Source: Peribacillus cavernae (GTDB lineage: Bacteria > Bacillota > Bacilli > Bacillales > DSM-1321). From it: DNA of 64,000 nucleotides. Shown here one piece after another: positions 9,362 through 18,412 of this stretch. Every line of letters begins with the position of its first letter. Within the stretch, counting starts at the first letter, position 1. The stretch lies in contig NZ_RYZZ01000005.1 of assembly GCF_003989135.1 (NCBI RefSeq), forward strand, positions 1-64,000, written 5' to 3'. The position numbers and the translations under genes are program-made. The notes under the pieces are model-generated. The model was not told the DNA's origin. It saw only the letters and a program-made list of their open reading frames with translations, and did no database searches.

Positions 9362-9430
9362 AAACAGACCTCCTGTTTTCATTATAAGGAAGGTAACTAC
9401 ATCGCCTGCTGTATTTCCTTCTTATCATCT

Positions 9431-9448
9431 TATAAGTATATTCTTATA
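9431..9448. promoter_or_regulatory. probable ArsR operator
   Basis: Inverted repeat TATAAG-N6-CTTATA, 70 nt upstream of the arsR start and overlapping A/T-rich -10-like sequence. Position and symmetry fit an ArsR operator; binding itself is inferred. Confidence 0.55.
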
Positions 9449-9473
9449 TATGCAAGTGAAAAATATTCACTAA

Positions 9474-9510
9474 AAAAGCCATCCTCATAAACAACAAGAA
9501 GATGGCTTTT
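9474..9510. terminator. terminator
   Basis: AAAAGCCATC pairs with GATGGCTTTT across a 17-nt loop. It probably ends the glycosyltransferase operon that stops at 9688 and may also shield the ars promoter. Confidence 0.65.
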
Positions 9511-9687
9511 TATAATGTTTGTATATACGTTGGAAAAAAACAATCTACGGCTAAAATCATCTTTCGGGCAATCATTTCAATGATAGCAAGAGATTATTGG
9601 CATTGCTCACAAGTTCAAGCGAAAAGCATAAGATTATCGCAGTAACGTTTTTTATTGGTAGTTAATGGATTATCGAAACTACTTATC

Positions 9688-10866
9688 CTAAATAGATAGC
9701 CCTTTTTGTTTAATCCTATATTCATGTGAAATAAGACTACTATTATGTTTGTATGTTTTGCCGTCAAGTAATGATTCGATAAGAACGAGTATACCCTGTT
9801 CATTGACTTCAAATTCCTTGTGATAGGATTCCATTTGTTTATGACAAATAGACAGCTGTTTTTGATTCGCGATTTTCTTAAGCAATTGAATTTCAATGGG
9901 TTGTTCATGATCAATTTCAAAAACCAGGCCTCTATTTGTTAAAAATGTTAAATTCACTTCTTCTTGGCCTGGCAGGGCTGAGTGAATAAAGATAGGAAGT
10001 TTTTTCTGGATCACTTCGCTGATTGTCACTCCGCCCGGTTTCGTAATGATCGCATCCACCTGCTCATATAAAAGATTCATTTCGCTTCTTGATGTAAGAT
10101 ATTGGATTGGTTTAATATGGGAAAGCTTCCACGAACTGATTTGGTTAAACAGCTTTTGATTGTTACCGCAAAGCACGAGATAGTCAAACCTTTTAGATTT
10201 CTTGAATTCTTCTAACAAACTGGAGATCTTTCCCAAACCACTGTTCCCTCCGGAAATTAAGATTCTCTTCCGGGATGAACGTATTTGATCTTTGGTTGTA
10301 AACAAAAACTCTTCATGAACAGGAATACCGGTTACATGAATGTTTCTTTCCGGAACTCCAAACTCATGAATTAACTCCCATCTGATTTCCTGATTAGGAA
10401 CCAGATGTACATCAATCCCGTTTTTGCCCCACATATCATTAACGAAAAAATCTGTATAGACGTTGATAACCGGGATATCTAATTTGCTTTTCAGTTTTAG
10501 TTGATTAAGCAAAAAAGAGGGAAAACCATGGGTACAAATGATTAAATCGGGATTTTCCTCCTGTAATAATAGCACCATCTTTTTTATGAAAAGCTTTTTG
10601 TATAACTTTAGTAAACCTGATTGATCAGAATGGGAATTTATAAACCGTTTATAGACCTGTTCATACGTGCCGGGCGTATAGCGAATCCATTTTAAATACA
10701 TACTTGTTACGATTTTTTCCAGGACATCGCTTGTATAACTCATGATATCCATTTTCTTGATCTCAACATTTTTATTTTGTTTTTCAAACATATTTATTAA
10801 AGCTTCGGCCACCTGATGATGCCCTGATGGCATTCTTAAGAGAGGCATGACTACTATTTTTTTCAT
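9688..10866 (-). CDS. MGDG-synthase/UgtP-like glycosyltransferase
   Basis: A 392-residue GT28 protein. The N-terminal half (MPLLRMPSGHHQVAEAL, THGFPSFLLNQL, VYTDFFVNDMWG) matches the MGDG-synthase N-terminal domain that binds a lipid acceptor; the C-terminal half (ISGGNSGLGKIS, ITKPGGVTISEV, LPGQEEVNLTFL) is the nucleotide-sugar domain. Members transfer glucose or galactose to diacylglycerol. It follows a DedA protein and a polysaccharide deacetylase, so a role in membrane or wall glycolipid synthesis is likely. The exact acceptor cannot be read from the sequence; B. subtilis has several paralogues (ugtP, ykoN). Confidence 0.78.
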   Translation of the reverse strand: MKKIVVMPLLRMPSGHHQVAEALINMFEKQNKNVEIKKMDIMSYTSDVLEKIVTSMYLKWIRYTPGTYEQVYKRFINSHSDQSGLLKLYKKLFIKKMVLLLQEENPDLIICTHGFPSFLLNQLKLKSKLDIPVINVYTDFFVNDMWGKNGIDVHLVPNQEIRWELIHEFGVPERNIHVTGIPVHEEFLFTTKDQIRSSRKRILISGGNSGLGKISSLLEEFKKSKRFDYLVLCGNNQKLFNQISSWKLSHIKPIQYLTSRSEMNLLYEQVDAIITKPGGVTISEVIQKKLPIFIHSALPGQEEVNLTFLTNRGLVFEIDHEQPIEIQLLKKIANQKQLSICHKQMESYHKEFEVNEQGILVLIESLLDGKTYKHNSSLISHEYRIKQKGLSI

Positions 10867-10888
10867 TTTTTCCTCCGAATAAGAGTGA

Positions 10889-11461
10889 CTATACTGCTTT
10901 TTTATCTTTGACCCATTTTACAAAAACGAACACTAATAAAAGTGCTGCAATCAATCCTATATAAGCAATGTCGATCTGATCTCCTAAGAAGTATCCCAGG
11001 GTAATAAATATCGTAACCCATAAACCGCTGCCGATTATGGAAAGGAATAAATAATAGTAGAACGGATATCGGCATGCTCCCGCTATATACGGGTTTAATT
11101 GTCGTAACCCAGGTAAATAAAATCCCACTATTAGTGACTTGGTTCCATGTTTACGAAACTTTTTATCGACTCTGTCCCATCGTTCAGGAGTAATTTTAAC
11201 ATAGCGGCCGTATTTATGGACGAAGGGTAATCCAACTTTTTTACCGATCCAGTAAGCGGTTAGCATACCGACTAATACCCCTATGATTGCCGCACCCGTA
11301 CTGATTGAATAGCTTAACTGATGCTTGGCACACAAAATACCAATAAATAACAGAAAAGTTTCTTCTGGAGCAGGGATTCCGACAATCCCACAGAATAAGA
11401 TGAAAAATACTAACCAATATCCGTATTGCTGTATATATGGTGTTACATTTTCTAAGCTCAT
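10889..11461 (-). CDS. DedA-family membrane protein
   Basis: A 190-residue SNARE-associated/DedA protein with four to five hydrophobic stretches. It carries the family motifs: an early acidic motif GIPAPEETFLLFIG and the later basic motif FYLPGLRQLNPYIAG. Recent work on the family points to lipid-carrier (undecaprenyl phosphate) or phospholipid flipping; here that is inference from the family. Its ATG overlaps the deacetylase stop (ATGA), so the two are translationally coupled. Confidence 0.85.
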   Translation of the reverse strand: MSLENVTPYIQQYGYWLVFFILFCGIVGIPAPEETFLLFIGILCAKHQLSYSISTGAAIIGVLVGMLTAYWIGKKVGLPFVHKYGRYVKITPERWDRVDKKFRKHGTKSLIVGFYLPGLRQLNPYIAGACRYPFYYYLFLSIIGSGLWVTIFITLGYFLGDQIDIAYIGLIAALLLVFVFVKWVKDKKAV

Positions 11462-12192
11462 ATTAACCTCTTTAATCCTTGCTTATTACTCTTTTCAACA
11501 AGTAATTGATCAAGTGAAATGAATTGGTAACCTTGTTGCTTCAAGATGGGGATCACTTCCATCAATGTTTCTATCATTGTCCCTGGTGCTGCGGAATCAG
11601 CGCCCATCGTATCACCGTTATCGTGCAAAAGGTAGATGGTTCCATCTCCCGCATCACCTGCCAGCCGGCTGGCCAATCTCTCTTTTTTTAGCTGTTTCCA
11701 ATCCTTGGAGATCGAAGACCAAAGAATAACTTTATAGGGTCTTATAAACAAAAAAGAAAAAAGGTTAAAGTGCCCCCATGGAGGCCTGTAATACAGTGGC
11801 TTATGATTTGTCAAAGCTTGAATCGTGTCCGAACAAGTTTGAATTTCTTTTTTTAATTGCCACGGAGATAACATCCAACTGCTCACATGTCTATTATGAT
11901 GGATCCCAATATGGTGTCCCTCGTTAACCATACGTTTTAACAAATCAGGGTTCCGGGCAGCTAATTCGCCTACTACGAAAAATGTTGCTGGTACTTGAAA
12001 TTTTTTTAAGATATTCAATAATTGTTCAGTGTATAACGGATGAGGTCCGTCGTCGAATGTGAGGGAAACACCACTTGGATGCTTTCCTCGTTTAATAATA
12101 TTCCATGATAGTTTTCTAATGAACACGGTTGGAATCGGTCCGTAGAGCACCAAAAACAATAATAGGGATGACAATATAATGAAAGGGACCAT
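11458..12192 (-). CDS. membrane-anchored polysaccharide deacetylase
   Basis: A 244-residue carbohydrate esterase family 4 protein. One N-terminal membrane segment (FIILSSLLLFLVLYG) precedes the NodB domain with the catalytic base and metal aspartate in TFDDGPHP, the metal histidines in HHNRH, and a YRPPWG motif 3. It should remove acetyl groups from a polymer outside the membrane. The second of two nearby ATGs (12192) is best placed relative to GAGGA. First gene of a three-gene unit with the DedA protein and the glycosyltransferase. Confidence 0.82.
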   Translation of the reverse strand: MVPFIILSSLLLFLVLYGPIPTVFIRKLSWNIIKRGKHPSGVSLTFDDGPHPLYTEQLLNILKKFQVPATFFVVGELAARNPDLLKRMVNEGHHIGIHHNRHVSSWMLSPWQLKKEIQTCSDTIQALTNHKPLYYRPPWGHFNLFSFLFIRPYKVILWSSISKDWKQLKKERLASRLAGDAGDGTIYLLHDNGDTMGADSAAPGTMIETLMEVIPILKQQGYQFISLDQLLVEKSNKQGLKRLI

Positions 12193-12649
12193 GACCATTC
12201 CTCGCTTTTTTACCAAGCAATCCTTGTACAATTTTAGTATAGAGAGTGTAACTAAATTTCGATGTAAAAAACAGTAAAATATCTTTAAAACGAAACTAGT
12301 AGCAAGGCATTTCTACATTTCAGGCAAGAATAATTCATTACACCCCTTTAAGCTGGTTTTAGAATCTCCTGGCTTAATGACAGTATATTAATAGATTTGA
12401 GTTCAAGGATTCAAGGATATTTGCCTCTATACCTAATATCGTACAAAATGTAAGGATCGAAATCAATACATCCTTGGCAGATGTAATGCAGCATTTCAAT
12501 GATTCAGCAATGCAACTAAGCATTGCTTAAGGGTAGTGACTCAATAATTCAAAATTTAACCCTAACCAACAGAACTTTTTGTATTATTTTTGTTTTTATA
12601 GTATCTTCTATAGTGATAGATTAGGATCACAGGAAATTAGGGAGAAATT
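12193..12649. other. intergenic, no gene seen
   Basis: About 450 A/T-rich bases between the deacetylase and the corA remnant. I see no supported gene, hairpin or repeat beyond the deacetylase promoter region. Confidence 0.5.
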
Positions 12650-12824
12650 ATGATTAAAACCATAGTTGTTAATAAAAATTATGAGTTGATTACAAACCTG
12701 AAGATATCCGAATTAGTTTAAAGGAGACTATATATGGTTCTGGGTTGATCTTTATCAACCAAATAAGGACGAAATCAAATTGTTAAAAATGCCTTTAACT
12801 ACATCATTTAGCAAAGGTGATTAA
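12650..12824 (+). pseudogene. CorA-type magnesium transporter remnant
   Basis: GGGAGAAATT precedes an ATG at 12650. The first frame gives MIKTIVVNKNYELITNLKIS, then stops; one base out of frame, translation resumes as DYIWFWVDLYQPNKDEIKLL and a short tail. Both blocks match, in order, the N-terminus of CorA-family proteins of Bacillus (YfjQ type). The remaining 250 or so residues, including the GMN pore motif, are gone. This is a frameshifted, truncated relic. Confidence 0.75.
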
Positions 12825-12872
12825 CCGTCAGCCCCGATAAAGCCTCCTCAGATACTGTGTTGCTTCAGAGTA

Positions 12873-12901
12873 AAAAGGAGAGTGACTAGACCTCTCCTTT
12901 T
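12873..12901. terminator. terminator of minJ
   Basis: AAAAGGAGAG pairs with CTCTCCTTTT over a 9-nt loop, 20 nt downstream of the minJ stop. Confidence 0.75.
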
Positions 12902-12920
12902 CAATACTATATCTTTTCGC

Positions 12921-14114
12921 CTACACTGCCCATTCCTTCCCTGCCTTCATGCCCTCGACAAAAAGGATGCCGAGTTCATGATGCTCCCCTTCAAAAAGCG
13001 CGCGCTGGGCAAAGCGAATTTGGCCGTTGTTGCCAACGACTTCAAGTTTGCAATGGGCGCGGTTTTTTTGAAGCGCTTCATAGAATTCCCGCTCGTCGCG
13101 GACAACGACTCCGTTCATTTTTGTGACGACCTCTCCCATTTCAAGCCCCATCTTATCTGCTGGGGAGTATGGAATGACGCCTAAAATACGGACGCCGAGC
13201 TTGCTTCTTGAGAAATAAAAAGGCAGATTTTCATCAGCTGCGTTTGTAAAATAAGTGATCAGCTCTCTGCCGAGCATCGCGATTATAACAGCTATTATCG
13301 ATAGAATGGGATACCAATTCCCGATCACTGAAAGGACGGTAATCAACGCTCCAAGGAGCAATACCTTCTTTCCATAGACCCTAATTTCCCGCTGAGGCAG
13401 CGTGCCCTTAATCTCACGGGAAAAGCCCAGTAAGAATGGTACAAATAAAGGGGACACATAGGTACTTCCCGCTGAAAATACGGGCCACCACTCAAATGGC
13501 GCAGGCAGACTGCCACCCGGGACAAGGACAAACATCGGAATCAGCCAGATCTTACTAGAAACATAGGAACCAACTGTAAAGCCCCGTTTGGAAACGGTCA
13601 GTTTGGGTGATACCTTCTCAGGGCCATTCCTGCCAATCAGTGAGCCTTCAGCAATCAGCAGAAGGCCGAGCAATAAGGAAAGCCCAGCATACACTGGCCG
13701 GTCGAGGTTCGCAAACATTTCTTTGAAAAAAGGAAGCTCGACATCACTGCCATGCAAAAAGAATAGGATAAAAAAGGCCAATCCAAAGCTATAGGCGGGT
13801 GAGAGCAGCCGGAAATGGAACGTGACGGCCAGCAAAATGGTTAAAACGCCAATCAACAGCAACGAAGCGAAGGGGATAACAAGGCCTGTCCCGATCGTAA
13901 TCAGCGAAAGGATGAGCCCCCAGACAATTCCCTGCGGAAACAAAAAGCGCAACTCCTGAAACATATCATGGATTCGGACATGAAAATCGTTTCTCTCCCG
14001 TTTTATCCGAAGATACCCGGTAAGGATTGATAGGAAAACAGAAAAATAAAAAACAGGATGAAGAAAAATAGTTGCCAATCCCTTTAAACATGCCTGCAGC
14101 CAATCTTCAATCAA
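12921..14114 (-). CDS. minJ: MinJ, division-site topology protein
   Basis: A 397-residue membrane protein with about eight hydrophobic segments and a C-terminal PDZ domain (LGVRILGVIPYSPADKMGLE then GEVVTKMNGVVV, residues about 305-360). B. subtilis MinJ has the same length and layout and links DivIVA to MinD at the poles and septum. The neighbour ctpB is conserved in B. subtilis, which supports orthology. It is probably transcribed alone: ctpB ends with its own terminator. Confidence 0.85.
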   Translation of the reverse strand: MIEDWLQACLKGLATIFLHPVFYFSVFLSILTGYLRIKRERNDFHVRIHDMFQELRFLFPQGIVWGLILSLITIGTGLVIPFASLLLIGVLTILLAVTFHFRLLSPAYSFGLAFFILFFLHGSDVELPFFKEMFANLDRPVYAGLSLLLGLLLIAEGSLIGRNGPEKVSPKLTVSKRGFTVGSYVSSKIWLIPMFVLVPGGSLPAPFEWWPVFSAGSTYVSPLFVPFLLGFSREIKGTLPQREIRVYGKKVLLLGALITVLSVIGNWYPILSIIAVIIAMLGRELITYFTNAADENLPFYFSRSKLGVRILGVIPYSPADKMGLEMGEVVTKMNGVVVRDEREFYEALQKNRAHCKLEVVGNNGQIRFAQRALFEGEHHELGILFVEGMKAGKEWAV

Positions 14115-14233
14115 GATCTGTTCACCATCCTCTATCTATTTTCGGCAAGATTGCGTATGTTCTCTAAAAAGTTAGCTATCCTTTATTTTAACAAATAGAC
14201 CGTGTCCTGCCTACGTATCTCTAAAAAAGAAAG

Positions 14234-14270
14234 AAAAAGTCTGACACAAAAAGCGAGTGCCAGACTTTTT
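14234..14270 (-). terminator. terminator of ctpB
   Basis: AAAAAGTCTG and CAGACTTTTT form a 10-bp stem directly after the ctpB stop. Confidence 0.8.
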
Positions 14271-14272
14271 CT

Positions 14273-15751
14273 TCATTTCATGGAAGCACTCGACTTGGCG
14301 ATATAGAGGAGCGCTGTCTTTAATTGAACGTCGTTATCTTCATCGCGAACTTTCTCGATAATGGCATCTTCTAATTTTGCCGCCGTTTCTTGATCTATTT
14401 CTCCAGTAACTTTAAGGTTCTGGTCTTGCTGAAAGGCCTTAATGGCAATCTCGGTTTTAAGGTCATAATAGCCGTCATTTCGTCCCGGTTCAAACCCGAG
14501 ACCCTTTAACATTCTTTGGGCATGCTGGATTTGGCCATTTGTCATATCACGCTTGAATGTTTTATCAACTTGCAGCGGATGGGCGTTGAAGTAATCTGGC
14601 TGATGTACCTCAATGGTCGGTTCTATTCCTTTTTTGTGGATCCAATTTCCCTCTGGAGTGAGCCACTTAAATAACGTCAGCTTGATGTTGCTGCCATCTC
14701 CCATTGGCACAGCCTGCTGGACCGTACCTTTACCAAATGTTTTTTCACCAATCAGTGCATAATCTCCTGCCTCATTCAATGCACCGGCAAGAATTTCTGC
14801 TGCTGAAGCGCTGCCCTTGTCGGTCAATACAGCAACCGGGTATTTCTTTTCTTCTTTTAAATTCGTAAAAAATGTCTGTGTTTCTCCGTTACGCTGAGCA
14901 ATTTGCAGATATGGTTTATCTTTTGTGATGAATAGGCCGAGGATCTTTTCAACGCTTGAAAGCAAGCCGCCCGGATTGCCGCGGACATCGATTACAAGCC
15001 CCTTTATCCCTTTTTTCTCCAATGCTTTAAGCTGCTTCTTGAAGTCAGCTGCTGTCCCTTCTGAAAAAGTCGTTAATTCAATATATCCGATATTTTCACC
15101 GTTTTCTTCCTTTATAGAAGAATAGACCGTTTCAACCGGAATCTCATCGCGGACAACCTTTAGGGTAATCGGTTCAGAAGCTCCCGCACGTTTGATTTCA
15201 AGCGTTATCTTGGAACCCTTTTTGCCGCGTATTTTCAGGCTGGTCTCATTTAAATCGAGTCCTTCGACGCTTTCCCCATTTACCTTCAGCAACTGATCCT
15301 TAGGTTTCAGGCCGGCCTTCTCTGCGGGAGAATCTTTATAGGGAGCTACAATGATAATCTTGCCATCCTCCATGCCTATCTCCGTGCCAATTCCTTCAAA
15401 AGAAGAATCGAGCGTCTGGCTGAATTGCTTTGCCGTTTCTTCATTCATATAGGTCGAATACGGATCCTTTAGCGTGGACAGCATGCCCTGGATGGCCCCT
15501 TCCACTAACTGCTCTTTTTTCACCTTTTCGACATATTGATGACTGATTAGGTCGTAAGCTTGCTCTACTTTTTCCAACTTTATGTCTGTCGCAACGCTTT
15601 CCTTTCTGTCAGGATTCGCTTCGTTTTCTGTTCCCCACAGCAATTGCTTGAAATTATCACCCTGTGACTGCGAGGTTACAAATACTCCCCCTGCCGCTCC
15701 GGTTGAGAGCGAAAGGACCACGACCAAAGGAAATACCCATTTTTTACTCAT
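14273..15751 (-). CDS. ctpB: carboxy-terminal processing protease CtpB (S41)
   Basis: A 492-residue exported serine protease. An N-terminal anchor (WVFPLVVVLSLSTGAAGGVF) is followed by a PDZ domain (GIGTEIGMEDGKIIIVAPYK) and the S41 core with the nucleophile in GSASAAEILAGAL and the lysine in GEKTFGKGTVQ. A peptidoglycan-binding-like repeat (QHAQRMLKGLGFEPGRNDGY) closes the protein. CtpB in B. subtilis cleaves SpoIVFA and helps activate sigma-K late in sporulation. The start at 15751 follows AAGGAGAT; the frame is open to 15799 with weaker support. The minJ neighbour matches B. subtilis. Confidence 0.88.
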   Translation of the reverse strand: MSKKWVFPLVVVLSLSTGAAGGVFVTSQSQGDNFKQLLWGTENEANPDRKESVATDIKLEKVEQAYDLISHQYVEKVKKEQLVEGAIQGMLSTLKDPYSTYMNEETAKQFSQTLDSSFEGIGTEIGMEDGKIIIVAPYKDSPAEKAGLKPKDQLLKVNGESVEGLDLNETSLKIRGKKGSKITLEIKRAGASEPITLKVVRDEIPVETVYSSIKEENGENIGYIELTTFSEGTAADFKKQLKALEKKGIKGLVIDVRGNPGGLLSSVEKILGLFITKDKPYLQIAQRNGETQTFFTNLKEEKKYPVAVLTDKGSASAAEILAGALNEAGDYALIGEKTFGKGTVQQAVPMGDGSNIKLTLFKWLTPEGNWIHKKGIEPTIEVHQPDYFNAHPLQVDKTFKRDMTNGQIQHAQRMLKGLGFEPGRNDGYYDLKTEIAIKAFQQDQNLKVTGEIDQETAAKLEDAIIEKVRDEDNDVQLKTALLYIAKSSASMK

Positions 15752-15948
15752 CTTTTTATCTCCTTTTTCCTTAAGGAATCGCCATCGATTGGTATTCACT
15801 ACTTGAGGAAGGCCAACCCCAGACCGTGCAATGCCTCTGTTTTACTCCATCATATGAAGAGCTTGTACGAAATATGCACTGCTCTTTTTTCAGAGTTCTG
15901 TTGTCAAATAGGAACAGGCTATTAAGAAGAAAAAAGACAGTAAAAAAA

Positions 15949-15973
15949 CAGCCAGGTTAAAAACACCTGGCTG
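15949..15973 (-). terminator. terminator of M23 hydrolase gene
   Basis: CAGCCAGGT and ACCTGGCTG form a 9-bp perfect stem 70 nt past the stop. Confidence 0.7.
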
Positions 15974-16041
15974 CCATTTAAATCTACGAAAATATGCTTA
16001 TCACGCATATCTTTCTTATATTCCGGGTATAAATGAATAGA

Positions 16042-17418
16042 TTACATAGAGATATAGTTTAATGGATTTGCAGCATTTGTTTTAGATACATTCCAAGGCC
16101 CTTTGTGAAGCTCGAAATGCAAGTGCTGTCCGAAAGAATTCCCTGTATTTCCCATATAACCAAGCTGTTGGCCTTTCGCAATAACTTGTCCGGTGCTCAC
16201 ATTATAGGATCGTAAATGCGCATACACGGTAGTATAAAGCTGACCGTCAATCGAATGGGTAATCATGACACAGTTGCCATAAGAACTGGATTGATAAGCG
16301 CGCATGACCACTCCATCAGCTGCAGCCACTACAGGCACGGTACCGCTTTTGGCAATATCGATTCCGGCATGGAATTTATTCCAGCGTGATCCGAGCTGAG
16401 AGGTTAGAACACCTTGTGTCGGCTTCGTGAAATTCCCAGATGAAACGGCAGGTGCCGCACTTGTGTTTTCACTCGGGCTGCTTTCGCCAGCGTTTGAACT
16501 CTGGTTGTCTACGGGAGCTTTGGTGCTTGAACTCTGGTTGTTTATGGGAGCTTCGATTACAGGAGCTTTGGCCTTGGCTTCTCGTGCTCTTTCTTTTGCT
16601 TCAGCCGCAGCACGCTTTCTTGCCGCTTCAAGCTCCGCTTGGCGTTTTTGTTCCAATTCAATCGCTTTTTGAATCGTTGCTTCCTGGGCTGCAAGTGTTT
16701 CTTCTTCTTCCTCGAGGCTCATTTTTTCGTTATGTGTATGCGCTTCTTCAGCCTCTAATTTTGCCATCAAAGCATCTTTTTGCTGCTTTTGCTCTGTAAG
16801 CTGCGATTTCATTTCTTCAAGCTCAGCAAGCATATTTTGTAAATCAGCCAATTTTTTCTCAACAGCTGTCTGCTTTTCTTCCAGCTCTTTTTTATCCAGT
16901 TCATGCTGTTTGAGGATTTCCTGGTCAGCTTCAACAATCGTCGCTACCGCATTTACCCGCCCGACAAAGTCACCGAAGCCTTTGGAGTCCAGCAGCACTT
17001 CCAGATAACTCACGTCCCCGCCGCTTTCCTGAAAGGAGACAGCACGTTCCTTAAGCAATTCGTTTCTTTTTTTTATTCTTTCTTTTAAAATAGCAATCTC
17101 TTTTTCTAATTGGCTAATCTCAGCTTGTGTCTCTTTAATTTGGATGTTTTTCTCCTGAATCTTCTGGACTGAATCATTAATCGCCATTTCAATGCGTGAA
17201 ATCTGGTCTTCCAGGCTTTCCTGCTGGCCTTGTAATGTTTCAATTTCTTTTTCTGCATTATGTATCCCGGATTGGACACCGGATCGCTTCTCTTGGATTG
17301 CATCTTTCTTTTCCCTCATATCCTGGACAGATTCCGCATTGACACCCGGAATCGCAAAAACGCTGCTAAGGCCCAGCATAATCGTTGTGTTAAGCACTAT
17401 TAGTTTTTTCTTCAACAT
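16042..17418 (-). CDS. coiled-coil M23 peptidoglycan hydrolase, probable FtsEX partner
   Basis: A 458-residue secreted protein. A signal peptide ends near NAES (residue 26-29); then about 220 residues of heptad-rich coiled coil, a low-complexity Ala/Lys and Ser/Asn linker, and a C-terminal LytM/M23 domain with its zinc residues in HAGIDI and HLHFE. It is 100 nt downstream of ftsX on the same strand. FtsEX systems activate coiled-coil hydrolases (EnvC, PcsB, CwlO); B. subtilis CwlO carries an NlpC/P60 domain, so this locus shows an M23 version. Activation by FtsEX is inferred from layout and family. Confidence 0.83.
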   Translation of the reverse strand: MLKKKLIVLNTTIMLGLSSVFAIPGVNAESVQDMREKKDAIQEKRSGVQSGIHNAEKEIETLQGQQESLEDQISRIEMAINDSVQKIQEKNIQIKETQAEISQLEKEIAILKERIKKRNELLKERAVSFQESGGDVSYLEVLLDSKGFGDFVGRVNAVATIVEADQEILKQHELDKKELEEKQTAVEKKLADLQNMLAELEEMKSQLTEQKQQKDALMAKLEAEEAHTHNEKMSLEEEEETLAAQEATIQKAIELEQKRQAELEAARKRAAAEAKERAREAKAKAPVIEAPINNQSSSTKAPVDNQSSNAGESSPSENTSAAPAVSSGNFTKPTQGVLTSQLGSRWNKFHAGIDIAKSGTVPVVAAADGVVMRAYQSSSYGNCVMITHSIDGQLYTTVYAHLRSYNVSTGQVIAKGQQLGYMGNTGNSFGQHLHFELHKGPWNVSKTNAANPLNYISM

Positions 17419-17518
17419 GCCTTTTCCCCTTCCTTCTCCCCGTAACTTTGATAATACATGGCCTTCCCTGCAATGGTACTTATAAGAGCAGATGCAAAGC
17501 CGGGTATCCCGGCCTGCC

Positions 17519-18412
17519 TTAAATCTTTAAAAACTTTCTGACTGTCATCATGCTGCCCCAAACACCGATTAAAGCGCCCAGCAACAGCAGAATCGCTGAA
17601 ACCTGGATGATAAATGGATTGACCGACAGCAACTCAACAAACTTAATATCAATACGCGGACTTACCGTTTCATATAAATAGTAATAGCCTGTCCCGATTA
17701 AGATAATTGGCAAGACAGCTCCAAGCATACCAAGCCATAAGCCTTCCAGGAAGAACGGCCAGCGGATGAAGCTGTTTGTCGCCCCTACTAGTCTCATAAT
17801 CTCGATTTCTTTTCTTCTTGCGACAATGGTGATCTTAATTGTATTGGAAATGAGAAACATAGCGGTAAATAAAAGGCCAAGGATTAAGATAATCCCTATG
17901 TTTCTCGCTACATTTACGACATCGAATAACTTCTCCACGTAGCCCTGGCCATAATTGACTTTTTGGATATAATTAAGGCCTTCCACTTCCTTTGCTACCT
18001 TTATAACATCCTGCGGGTTTTTTGTTTTGATGATATAAACATCACGGAGCGGATTATCCTGTTCAAACAGCTTAAAAGCATCGCCATCTTCCCCTAAGTC
18101 TTGAATCAAATTGGTCAATTCCTTTTCTTTTGGGGAGAAACGGGAAGTGTCAACCTCGGGGATTTGCTCTATTTTCCTGCCGATCATTTCCCTATCCTGA
18201 TCATTGGCGGCGGAATCAACATGTGCCCTGATTTCCACATCTTTTTCGACATTGCCGGCTATATGGTTCAAGTTCATCATGATGACAAAGAATACACCGA
18301 CCAAAAGCAATGTTACGGTAACAGCACTGATGGATGCGAACGTCATCCATCCGTTACGGCCAAGATTTTTGCCACTTTCGCGAAAATGGCGGCGAAGTGT
18401 ATTAAATTTCAT
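17519..18412 (-). CDS. ftsX: cell-division ABC permease FtsX
   Basis: A 297-residue protein with the FtsX plan: a basic cytosolic N-terminus (NTLRRHFRESGKNLGRNGWM), one membrane segment, a roughly 100-residue extracellular loop and three C-terminal membrane segments with the KEIEIMRLVGAT coupling motif. It passes the ATPase cycle of FtsE to a wall hydrolase outside. The start at 18412 overlaps ftsE by 11 nt and gives the family length; an upstream start at 18466 would lie inside ftsE. Confidence 0.92.
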   Translation of the reverse strand: MKFNTLRRHFRESGKNLGRNGWMTFASISAVTVTLLLVGVFFVIMMNLNHIAGNVEKDVEIRAHVDSAANDQDREMIGRKIEQIPEVDTSRFSPKEKELTNLIQDLGEDGDAFKLFEQDNPLRDVYIIKTKNPQDVIKVAKEVEGLNYIQKVNYGQGYVEKLFDVVNVARNIGIILILGLLFTAMFLISNTIKITIVARRKEIEIMRLVGATNSFIRWPFFLEGLWLGMLGAVLPIILIGTGYYYLYETVSPRIDIKFVELLSVNPFIIQVSAILLLLGALIGVWGSMMTVRKFLKI

